The notes under the pieces were generated by a model. It saw only the letters and a list, made by a program, of their open reading frames with translations, was not told where the DNA came from and ran no database searches. Below, piece by piece: positions 46,001 to 57,800 of a stretch of DNA of 64,000 nucleotides. Position numbers and translations under genes: made by a program. The stretch's first letter is position 1, and every line of letters begins with the position of its first letter. This DNA is from Branchiostoma belcheri (lineage: Eukaryota > Chordata > Leptocardii > Amphioxiformes > Branchiostomatidae). The stretch is taken from NCBI RefSeq assembly GCF_001625305.1, contig NW_017802491.1, positions 1,484,088 to 1,548,087 of the forward strand, written 5' to 3'.

Positions 46001-48607
46001 TGCCTTCTCATTTGTATTTATTGGTGTACCAGAAGGAACCATTGTTATGATATGAATGTTGTGATATTGGGAAAATTATGCAATGATGGACCAAGAATTC
46101 ATTCGGAGGATCATGATAATAACTGTTCACAAATGAGAATATGACAAAAATGGAGCAAATAGATGAGGACAGCATGAAGTAACAGATCACACCTTCCAAC
46201 ACATGTTTTGTAGTGCTTCACTGCTTGTCTTACAAGTGTTTTTCTTGCTTGTGTTTTTCTTGTGTTCTTCAGGTACGGACCACGACAGTCTGGTACAGCT
46301 TGGAGAGGACCTGTTCTCTGTCAACTCCAGTCAGCCTGCAGACAAAACACCTGCCAAGTATGTGGGAGGAGGTAAGGACTCACATACTTTTCGGTTGTCA
46401 TTGTTTCCCATAATTCAACCATCTTGTGACTACAAACAGGAAGTTTTTGAAATTGCCTGACCAAATGCTAGTATGCTGCTGCAGTCATTATGCTCACTGG
46501 GACACCTATACACATTGTTTTTGCTGAAATACCAACCTGATTAACTTGAATCAATCTCTTGACATTGAGTCCTCATTTTATCAAAGTATATTACTATGAT
46601 ATATTGATGAAGTTAAACATTCAGGTAATAAGGTACCAAGGTAACAGTTCGTCAAGCAACTAAGTGCCTTCATTAAGCCTTTTTCAAAACCTATCCAGTT
46701 GCTTGAGTTACTGTTACTTTGTTACATTACAATGAGATGTTATGCAGTTCCAGCTCTAATTGTTAGGGGGTGCTCTTCATGAAACTTGTGTCTCTGTCCC
46801 CAGTTGACTCCAGGAGACATGTGCCAGGCCCCATCAGCACAGCGGCCATCGTGACAGAAGGGTCATCGCTGAGCAGCACAGACCTGCTGTCCCTCGCCGT
46901 GCTGCAGAGACTGCTGGGAGCCGGGCCCTATATCAAGCGGGGCAGCGACACCGCGTCGTCTCGTCTGAACAGGGGAGTGGCTCAGGCCACACAGATGCCG
47001 TTTGCAGTGAGTGGACATTTGTTTGCACAACTCCAATTTGACATACACTAACAGACTTATGTGGGTGGTATATTGAGCCCTGAAACTGTTGCTCATTGTT
47101 GAATTTAGCAACATTTTCTGATCTCAAAGCTGACATGTCTGTTGTTCTTCCCTGTAACATCTAGACTACGTGCTTCAATGCCAACTACACAGACTCTGGG
47201 CTTTTTGGACTGTTGGCTGTGGCACCGGCTGAGCAGATGGGAACAGTGAGTCAACATTTCAACTAAAGATTTCAACTGCATGTTCTCACCAAAACAGCCT
47301 TAGATGTTTGATTAGAACAAATCTAATCTACTCTTCCTGGATTTCATCCATAGAACTACAGCATGTACATTCACGATTACAATACACACATAAATGAGGT
47401 ACAGAACAGCACACTGCTTCTTCAATGACAAAAAAAATGAACTTTGTAAAAAAATCTGAGTTGCAGAAACCTGTCAGTCAGGTCCACATTTTCTGTCCCT
47501 CCCTCAGGTTCTGAAGGCAGCTGTGAGTCAGTATGGAGCCATCACTAAGGGTGATGTTCAGGAAGCTGACGTACAGAGGGCCAAGTGAGTAACCAGCTTC
47601 TTAGCAACTAACATTCTGAAAAAAAGCAAATAAAGTTAAAACAGGTCAAATACTTTTTTTCATTTTTTTCAATGCCAATGAATGATAGTTTCTAAACTAA
47701 TACTTATATATAAAATTATAGCACCCTTATTAAACTGAAGAAAATTACTTTGAATACAAAGCTAAGCATTGATACCTGGTAATACTGTTGTGGCTTGACT
47801 TTTGTGATAGAGGATTTGTCTAGATGATATGTCTAAAAGCAACAGAAAGATAGTTGATTTTTGCTAGTGTAGAACATGTTAAATGTTATCATGTGATGTC
47901 TTACATATTGCTTGATTGGTTGTGTAGGAGCCAGCTGAAGGCTGCTGTTCTGATGTCCATGGAAGACTCGGCTAACGTTCTGGAAGACCTGGCGCTCCAG
48001 GCCGTAGAGACGGCAGCTTACGTCAGCCCTGACCAGGTGGCCGCACAGGTGGACTCCATCACCACTGACCAAATAGTCAAGGTCAGCTTAGGTTTATGTT
48101 CTGTATTTTTCTCTTGGGCTATGTTTACAGCTTTCTCCACTTCCTAAGGCTTCTGTTAGTCACTGAGCATTGCTCTCTGCAGGTCTTGCTGTACAGTGCC
48201 TCTCATGACTAGTACACCCAATACTAGCCCAGCAGAATTTTCTCTTCTGCCTGTATCTTGTAGTATGGGTTGTGTGAAAACGGGGGAAGTAATTCCCACT
48301 AAAAGGCAACAAAATTACAAAACCAGTGAGGAGGATAATGTATGCTTTCATCTAATCGTAAAAATCGTTCTCTTGCATAGGTTCACTTGAGAGTGCATGT
48401 AGAAGGTTTGCAAATCAAGTAAAGGTACTTTAGATGCAGTATGTGTATTTGTATGTGTATGTAGGAAAGAAAATGCATTAGTTCTTCACTTGATTAAACA
48501 CTTTGTTGCTCTTGTTGCAGGTTGCGAAGCGTGTGTTCAACGGCAAGCCGACCATGGCCGCTCTGGGAGATCTATCCAACACCCCACACCTAGACCAACT
48601 AGTCTAA
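43055..48607 (+). CDS. UQCRC2: Cytochrome b-c1 complex subunit 2, mitochondrial (core protein 2)
   Basis: Fourteen exons join in phase: 43055-43084, 43865-43939, 44275-44424, 44691-44755, 44885-44941, 45168-45292, 45556-45653, 45830-45887, 46273-46371, 46804-47006, 47165-47245, 47508-47584, 47928-48081, 48521-48607, giving 452 residues (human 453). It is a matrix-facing core subunit of respiratory complex III and a catalytically inactive member of the M16 protease family. [19 protein letters not shown] is a basic, Ser/Arg-rich mitochondrial presequence. [40 protein letters not shown] and [20 protein letters not shown] are typical core-2 sequence. The M16 zinc motif HxxEH is absent, as expected. 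[19 protein letters not shown] and [19 protein letters not shown] match the second M16 domain. AATAAA at 49045-49050 is a likely polyadenylation signal. Confidence 0.96.
46640..46716. repeat. Imperfect inverted repeat in UQCRC2 intron
   Basis: GTAACAGTTCGTCAAGCAACT is mirrored by AGTTGCTTGAGTTACTGTTAC with about three mismatches over 21 bp. The spacer is about 35 bp. Probably a short fold-back relic between exons 46273-46371 and 46804-47006. Confidence 0.55.
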
Positions 48608-50081
48608 CACAAATACATACAACTGATGACCATACTCTAGCAGATTGTGTTAAAACTAAACGTGGTATATAGCCTTTTCAAAGGCTATTTCTGTACAATA
48701 ATAGTAGTCCAGACTCAACTGCCATACATGTACTTCTTGTTTACCTATGAAATGTACACTACATTATGAACTTTGGTTGCAAACTTGAATCGTAAAGACA
48801 GATCACCACGTAACTTCCTTAGAAATACATTTGGATGGAAAACAGGTTGGAGCAATGATTTTCAGTATTTGTCAACACCAGTAAAATGATTTCTACAGAA
48901 AGATGCTTTGTCATCAAAAGTGTGTGTTGTATGGTGTAGAATGTAGTTCTGATGTCCAAATTTTAAGTACAGAATATAAACCTGCGATCAACCACAAAAG
49001 AAAATACAGGTTGCATTTGAATTTCTCATGTTCAGAATGTTTCAAATAAAGTATTATATCTGAGTCTACATGTGAGAATTTTCTAGGTTTTTTTTACTTC
49101 CTTACCACTTTGGTGCCATACATTACGTACTTTGAGTGTGAATACTAGACTTAAACAGTTTAAAACTGCTGATATAGACTATAGATGACAAAATTACCTT
49201 ACTCTACAAAGAAAACAGCAACAGATTGAAAACTGATATTTTAATTGTCCTTCACCTATCAAACATACAATTATTTGCTACAGACAATTTTTTTTCAGAA
49301 TTCTTATCAACTTGGTAGTGAAATAAATATTTACATCTGGGTGCATGTCAAGGCAGAACTAGGCTACATTTGTATATCTCATAAAATTTCACAGTAGTAA
49401 GTAGGTATTTCACAAAATAATGCAAATTTGATCTCCATCTCATCAATGGCAGTATCGACATTACATGTGCATGTACTTCTGAATCTTGGCTAAGGCAGAG
49501 TTGTAGATGATTTGACCACTATCTAGCAATCCTCATCTCCCTTTCCTTAATTACTCCTCCCTTTCCACTGGTGAAGATTGCTGGAATGTGGTCAAAACAT
49601 GTAAACTGTAACAGTGTATTGATCAAACCAAGATTTACAAGTACATGTGTAATATATTCACAGATGAGTAACCTTCATAAACGTATATGTGCATGTACTT
49701 CCAAGTTATGTCATCTCACTGTACATCTTTGCATGAACTTGTATCTAAGCTACATGGAGTTCAAGATAGAACTGGCAACATTGTATAGTCTGAAGAACCA
49801 ACTTCAGTCTGTCAAACTATTCTGAACAACCAATCACATCTTTAAGAAGAACACTGCCGAATGAGAAATTTCCATCAAGTCATGGAGAGTCTATGTACTG
49901 CAGACCTGGCTCTGAAGACACAACTTGGCCAAGGCAAACTCTGACTTACCATTATAAGCATTACCAGGTGACAAATGGCATCAAATTTATACATTATACT
50001 GGTATTTAAGTGAACTGAAGAATGTTGCAGTAGGCACTTTAGGTTTTAATCTAACACACTATACAGAAGATGATTCCCATT
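48608..50081. other. Convergent 3' region of UQCRC2 and DNAL4
   Basis: Both genes end here, so it should be made of their two 3' UTRs and a short spacer. It has the UQCRC2 polyadenylation signal at 49045-49050. The remaining AT-rich sequence has no coding pattern that I can see. Confidence 0.6.
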
Positions 50082-51539
50082 CTATGAACACTTCCAAACA
50101 ATGATGGCCTTCTCCCCTCCAAAGAACATGTAGAGAAGGTTCTTGACCTCATGTGTGATCTCAAAGCCGAAGCCCTCCCCCACCACAGCATGCCAGGACG
50201 ACCCAAACTTCTTATCCATACTCTCCTTCACCATACGGGCAGCAGTCTGCACAACAAAATATACATGTCATGGATGTTACACACAATATATTCAGCTTTA
50301 TGTAGAGTATTGAAGGAATGGTCATGTAAGACATCATATGGACCTAAAAAAATGTTTGGTGTGTCTTGAAAGACAAATTTCAAGTTTCTCCAAGTATGAA
50401 AGGTAATGTTGTAAGAAAGTAAACAGATTTCATTTAAGTTAAACACTAAAGCACAAATGCCATGTTGACAAGTTTTGTTCTAGAACTGTATTCACCATTA
50501 AAAAATTATTATTACAAAACATGAAAGGTAGAACAGGAACATACTATTCTCTAACAATCAATTATGTTTGAATTGTTCCATAACACCCACTATCCTAGTC
50601 TTGCTATTGTATGTATAGTTCTGCAGTTCTTGAAAAACCAAAAAGTGTTCCAGAAAATCAGAATCCATTTTAATTAATATTTAGATGTGTGATAAACTCA
50701 CTAGCTCTACCCTAGACTAGCCATGAACCATTACATAACACTATGAAGTATTCTGACCTCGTTATTTGTAGCAAACTTCTCACAGGCCGTCACACACAAC
50801 TCCATGGCTTCTGTTCTCATCTCCTCATTCATGTCTGAGTGCTGGAATGAAATAATAAGAAGTTATTGTATGTACAAACCTTCTTAGATGCAAAATAGTT
50901 CTTGATTGTTTTTAGATGAACAACTTCACAACTTTTGTTTCTTTAAAGCAACAATGACAACAGATGGAATCCTTTCATCAAACAAAGACAACAGAGAATG
51001 TCTTATCACCTTGATCTTATCAACGTGATTGCATAGTTTTATGAGTCCATTGTTTGAGTAAAGATATTTTCATTGTTGTTGTAAATTGAGATATTTCTAG
51101 GCGTGCAGCTAGGCAGATGAGGTTTTATGGCAAGATTTCTTAATGTATTGTTGTGTCTAGTTGCCACATGACTATATGTACATAGTTTAATACAATGTAG
51201 TTGTAAATCCAATCCTTACAAGCACTTATCAGTTCAAGCAAGGATGCATTTGATGCAGAAATTCTATTTATACAAATTAATGAACGTATTAACTATTTGA
51301 GCAAGTGTGATGAGGGGAGGGGTGACCTTCAAGCCTTTCAACTAAAGATCCTTAGCTGCCAGCTGAGAAAACTTTAACGCTCACAAGTTATCTATATCCT
51401 AACTATCATACATCTGTCTTTAAAGTGTATAAGGAGACTTCTACGTGAAGAACCGCCTTACCCTAATGAGCGGATAGCTGTGCAGACGTCTGAAGTCGTG
51501 CGCCTCCTCCTTCTTAGGTTCACCTGCTGCTTCAGTCAT
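50082..51539 (-). CDS. DNAL4: Axonemal dynein light chain 4 (LC8 family)
   Basis: Three phase-0 exons on the reverse strand, 51539-51462, 50841-50758 and 50246-50082 (TAG), give 108 residues (human 105). This is an LC8-like light chain of ciliary outer-arm dynein, where it forms dimers at the base of the motor. After a short charged start (MTEAAGEPKKEEAHDFRR), PLIRHSDMNEEMRTEAMELC and CVTACEKFATNNEAAARMVK form the LC8 helices. KKFGSSWHAVVGEGFGFEIT and NLLYMFFGGEKAIIVWKCS form the beta core. The GEGFGFEITHEVKN segment is near-identical to vertebrate DNAL4 and distinguishes it from cytoplasmic LC8. It converges on UQCRC2 and diverges from EEF2KMT. Confidence 0.96.
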
Positions 51540-51819
51540 GTTCTCTTCTCTTCTCACCACCACAACCAGGAATTCGGGGTAAACACAAGCAGTAAACAAA
51601 ACAACAAGCACTGTAGGACCCTCTTCTCTGAATCTTGGACGTTTATAGGACGTTTCTAAGGCAACAGTATAGGTCTGATTCCCTCAGAAGAGTTAGAATG
51701 GTGAGAAAACGCCGCCAAGTCGTGCGAGTTTCTCACCTGTCTGTTGTTGTGGCGACCACCAAGCTACGGACCCTACCCAGCATGCCCCGGGCCGCGCATG
51801 CGTGAATGGTGCAGCGACA
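51540..51819. promoter_or_regulatory. Divergent DNAL4/EEF2KMT promoter region
   Basis: Start codons of the two genes face away from each other across 280 bp. It is more CpG-rich towards EEF2KMT (GGGCCGCGCATGCG near 51790). ATGGCGGCC at the EEF2KMT start also resembles a YY1 site. I see no clear TATA box. Confidence 0.55.
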
Positions 51820-54800
51820 ATGGCGGCCATTTCCGCCCCAGCAGACGACATTTCTGAGGAAAACCCGGCGTTACGGCTGGTCCAGGCGCAGTTCATGGCC
51901 ATGGTGCCGCTCAGGTTCTTTAGATGGAAGGTAGGAATATTTTTTTCGCATGAGTTCATAAAAGTCGTTCCTCGATATGGATTTATGTCGCAGGAAATTT
52001 TCAGGATATGGGGAGGGGGGCAAGAATTAACATGTGATCATATTTCCCATCGGGTTAGTTTCTAGATGTTTGGGATGCTCAGAATTACTGAAGCTTTGTA
52101 GGAATTAAGTGGTAGTACTGGTGTATGGTTCTTCTTGTTTGGGACACTTATTTGATATTTTACTCATTGATGTCATTTGCAATACATTTTTACCCCTTTA
52201 ATAGCCTTATATAAACATCACAAAACAAGAACTTGCATATCTATCAACCAACACTTACAATTACATTACAGTTACCTGGACCAGATTCCTGCATTGGAAT
52301 TTCAGGAAATTCCTGTTACGAACATGCAGAGTAACCCTGTCTATTCTTCTTAATCTCCAAGCAGATCATACGGTAGCAAGGCAGTATCCATTGGCCAGGG
52401 GAGTGTCCATTAGCCACAGTGGCATACTGCCTTGCCACCATATCATCTGCTTGGATATCAACCTATTCTGTCTTTTGTTTCTTCTTTCTCTTATATATCA
52501 CACCTCTAATTTATCTTTGGGACATTGATGATGACACTGTTATCACATGGAAGAGACTGATCTGAGAAGCCATCCTATGACTGTCTGTTTACTACATACA
52601 TTGATGTATCTCACATCACACTTCTTGTTCTCTCCTCTATATTGTGTAGTTCCCTATAGAACAGGTACAGAGCCCGACCCTGAGTCATGCTCGGCCGTTG
52701 CTCTACCATGTGAGCCTCCCCAATTGTTGGGGTGTCAGAACGTCAGTCGTAAGTACAAGCAAGCGCTTGTGCTGCTGGTGTCCTGATGAATCAGTGCAAT
52801 GTTCTGTTTGTTCCTTCAACAAATCATGATCAATCTTAATCCACAGCCTTGTCACCTCTAAGCTTGTTGTTCTGATATGTACATGTACCGATAATCTAGA
52901 ATTCTAGTCGAGCAAAAGTATTGCAACTGTATTGATTCTTCTACTAGTTTGGCATCCTAGGATGTTTATTAGCTTAATTTCTAACCTGAAATGTTGAGTG
53001 AGACGCTAGAGTGTCCTTGTTATAACCTGCATGCCTTATGTTCCAAGTTGTCATGATTGACGTGAACCTGCAGATATGATATATGTACCTTTCGTGATAT
53101 GAAAGTCAGATGTAAATCAGAAACCTGCCCTGCTGTTGATAAAAGAGCTTCATTTGAATGTGTTTGGCATGTATAATTCACCTGGCATGCCTGTACTGAA
53201 TAGATGGAAAATGTGTAAACTTTTATTGAAAGCCTTGTATCATAAACCATTTCCAAATGATGCACCATAAATATAAGATGCAGTGCAGTCCCATGTTCTG
53301 GGGATTTTTCACTCATCTGACAACCAAAGTCTGATCCTCCAAACTGATTGGGCCCAGTTGGGTAATCCATAATGCTGAATTAATGAGCAGTCTGTCCCAC
53401 AGCTCAAATTGTAACGGGTCATTGTCTTTGGAGGAGATTATCTACAATGTGATCATAAAGATAAAAGCATTTCATTCAGTGTTGCTGGAATCATGATTAA
53501 TGATCATTCTATCAGACTGTGTTGAAATCAAAATTTGATGCATTAGCAATCACTACATGACAACTTGCATCTGTGGCTTTACATATATCTTGTAGTTTGT
53601 AATGCTATAAACATCAAAGAGTTACCATCATTAATCTTTAGCAAAGTGAAGCATATCATAATAATTGGTATGATACCAACCTTTTACAAGTTGACATCTT
53701 TTTGCAAGAAGACATCTTGTTCGTGATCTGTGTTCCTGGTTTGAAATCGCCTGCTCTGTTTGCAGCATTGTGTTTTGTGAGAAGTGGTTGAAGTTTGCTG
53801 TGTTGTTCAAAAAACCTTGCCTGTACCTAACAGAAAACCATAACCTTTGCTTGGTCTATTATATTTGAATACATTTTCTGGCATTTTTATGCCAGGTTAT
53901 ATGTACATAAGTGGCTTTATGTTGAAGTTTGAAAACACATGACCTTTATTCCTGTCAGCTTTATTCTTTACCCTATAAAGCCTCCCAATGCTGTGGTAAA
54001 ATGTTTCACATTTTATTGGTCAACAATCTAAAAGTAATTGAATGGCTGTCCACTTCTCCAAGTCCCCATAAAGTATGGCTCTTGGGATGTGAAATAGTTC
54101 TGTCCTAAAAGGATTGACTATGAAAGTTATGCAGTCTGAATTAAAAAAGTCCTTGGTGTGCTATAGTAGTACTTTGCCTTTTTGTAAAAAGGAGTATGTG
54201 TTCCCATTTACAATTTTCATAAAACACAAGTCAAATCAACCTCCTTTGTCAAATGGAGGGTTCCGTCTTTAACTTGAACAGTTTTATTGTGAGTGAATTT
54301 TTACTGCATAACCAATGTTTACAACTTCATATTCTATTCTTTTGCAGCTTGATGGGGGCAGCAGGGGAAAGGCTGTCTTTGATCTGGAGGATCAGAAAGA
54401 GCTGCTACAAATGGTGAATTTGACTTGTGTTTTATAACTATAAATCTATGATAATCATTAACTATTTTAAGACCACTCCGTTTTGATTAGTTGTTTCCAT
54501 TATTGGATTCAGTTAAAATTGAAGCAAGAGAGTGATAAAACAACCTAAAAAGCCAAGGTAATAATTTATATGACTAAAGTCCTTTATACGTACCTATCTG
54601 TGTATACAATGTACTTATAAGATACCCTACAATGTATCATTGTTGTAAGTTTTTACCACCTCAACTTGTTTTTACAGACTGTCCATCACCCCATCATCAT
54701 GAGGTACCCCACCTCCCTGTCTTACAGGCAAGCCTTCCTCAAGTACATCATACAGCAGGTCAGCAGGAACTTCTAGACTTTGTCTTACCTTATGATTTCC

Positions 54801-57800
54801 TTAGACCTTCCCTGAGCATGTTAAAAAATTAAGTGCATGTACCAAATATATAATAGGACAATAAAACTATATTCATCAAAATTAGTGCCTTCTGATACCT
54901 ATTGTGTTTGCGTTTGTGTATGCCTTTTGAAATAGAAAAGTGCTTTTTTTCTTATTTGTGATTGACTGTTCTAGTGTGAGGATGCAGGCCAGGAAGTGTG
55001 TGATGATCTATATGAGGTATACACCTGTCTGCTAGTCAGTACTCTGGAGCCCACCTCACCCTGCTGCTACAAGACTTACACACTGGTAAGCCAGCTTCTT
55101 TCTCCCACACTTAACTTCTATTACTGTTTATCTGACAGCTCACATATATCCACTACCCTGAAAAAATTGCTCCCAGTCCATGTACATGTTGTAAATGCAT
55201 ATTTTGACAGCCTAGATGTAGATCTGAACTGTGCATACCTTGGGGTTGGCACAATATAGATGCATTGTTGTTATTCATCCATTGTTGTTTTCTATGACTC
55301 TGATTAACTCAGAATTATTAGGACAGATGAAAGCTTGCTGTATGTTAATTAGTTACATTGCTTGCTAGGTTTTTGCACCATGCCAAACATTTGTTTCACC
55401 TTGACAGCCCATTTGCCCTTCACTTCCGTGACTGGTGAAGGGGCCTTCAAAACAAATAGGTCTCATATCTACCAATGGTTGTTGGTAGTCACTGCGCAAA
55501 GCTAGCATTTTTCAGGCTTGAAGGTGAAGAAGTGAGTAATATGCTAATTTATAGGAAGCCAAGGACTGTCATAGGGCAGCTGAAAAATTGTGTGCAGAAG
55601 TCCTTTGAAGACCTGTGACTGGCTTCAGGCTTGGACAGCCTATACTATTTTATAGCAGCCTTCTGACAGGAGTGTAGGTGCCACAAATCAGCTATGGATA
55701 CGGGGCTTATTCTTCACGACTACATGTTTTTGTATTGTAGTAGATATAAGCCAATGCATGATCTAATACAAATGCAGCCTAGATGTCAGACTCACCAAGC
55801 ATTTTTCTTGCCCAACCAGGAAATCAGCACCTACAAAGGATAGAAAGAAAAATCTTTCTCTTTTCTCATGAATCAGTGTCAAATACCAGTATATCAATTT
55901 AAGGATAAGTTAAGGTAACAAAATCCCAGGCTAATGATTTAGCTAGTTTGGATCTATTTTGAGAATGGGTTTGATTTCAAAATGTGAGCCTCCCCAAGTT
56001 TATGCAGTTTTCAATGCTTTTCTTCCAGCCCTGTGGGAAAACTGTGGTGTTGAGAGAAGCCACACAGATCATCTCACATGGAACAACTGGATTAAGAACT
56101 TGGGAGGTGGGTGTGCTGATCTTATTTAATCCTGAATACTGCCCCTTTCTAAGCTTCAAAGGGTTCTGTTACTAGCAGTCACTCTCCTTAGGCCATTGAA
56201 CTGGACAAGGATGGCATTCAAGCTAACATGACCTTGATCTTGATCGATAAATGCAATCTTGACCAACTATCTTCCCGAGGTATGGACAAAGCCATGTTCA
56301 AAAACATGTGTCTATACCAGTAAAAGTAGCAAGACTTGTCCCTTTCTGTGACAAGTGTAAGTTGGATTTATTTAGTGATTGACTTAGTAAATCATTTGTC
56401 AAACCTTGTCACAAAGTCTCGATATTAGAATAAACGATTCATACACAAAATCTATGGAGAGCAGCAATAGTCCTCATACATTTCAGTAAAGTGTATTTTT
56501 GCCCATGGCTTTTCCCTTTACAGAAACTTTATATATGTAGCAATCTTCTTCAAGATTGGGGTTTTCCTTCTTTATCTGTTTCCATTTATAAGGGTCAGCT
56601 CCTTTCTTATATAAGATATGCCTTCCAGCAGACTTGAAGGGTGATGTATGTGAAGTAAAGCTGACTCCATATCGACCCAAATGAAGCAAATCCCTGTAAA
56701 TCCCCGCCATGAAGGCACCCATCTTTCTTCCTTCCTTTTCTCAGGCCGGACTGTGCCTTGCTGAATGGGCAGTGGATAACTCAGCCGTTTTTGAGCAAAA
56801 GTGAGTTTTGCAAAACATATCTACATGTCTATGTACATAATCTCAACTCTCAATAATTCCATTGGGTACACTAAGACCACGTTGAAAAAAATGCAGCATT
56901 AGTTCTGTATGTACTTCAGATATCCATATACCTTATGTATGCACACTTTAGATAGCCAGGTGTTCAAGAGAAGGCCTCGGTAACAATTGGGTTGAAGGCA
57001 GAATTATGAGAGTTGATGTTAATACTACTTTGGTAATCTAGTTAATTTGTACTTCACAAACTTATGACAAAGTAAGATAATTATTGTTTTTTCCATGTGT
57101 CACTACAGAGAAATTATATTTGACATTTACATGATGAGTTAAGAGTGTGAGGATGCTTATTATCAAGGTTCGAGTCGTGTAAGGTATAGCAGCACCTATT
57201 AATGTAATTACCAATGATTGCTGTTTGTCCCAGTAATTGGCAGTTGTACGTGCAGAGGGACCGAGCATTGTGCCTGGAGGGTAGCAATTATCACCAGCTT
57301 TGCACTTCACTTTGCTGTTATTAATGATTGCAGCAAACCTCATGACAATAGTGTAAGGGAAAAATTGGCATGTTAAAAGTGAATGGTTACAACTACGTGA
57401 GGCTTGATTGGATATTTAAGACCCATTTAATGCAATTTATTGCACATATACATGTATGTGCTGTTACACCTTCTCCCAGAAAAAGTGTTCTCAGTAACCT
57501 TTGAATGTGATCTGTGTTGAAAGTGTGCTACTTTGTGTTCATAATGTGTTTAGCAAACTGGTATTCAATTTTTCTTTTTTTTTTGTGTAAAAGTGGGTTG
57601 GTTGTTTTAGCCTGGGTGCCATCCCCAGTAGTATATTCGCCAACTCTATAACTGGGTCTGGACTTGAACACATATGTAGCGTCTGGAGTCTAAATATTCG
57701 TTCAGATTTTGAACGAGCGCGCTGATTGGTCCTACTCGTCTAAGCCCTTTTTTGGGTGTGTACATATTAGGTAAGGGCCGTTCGGACGTCCGAACGGCGA

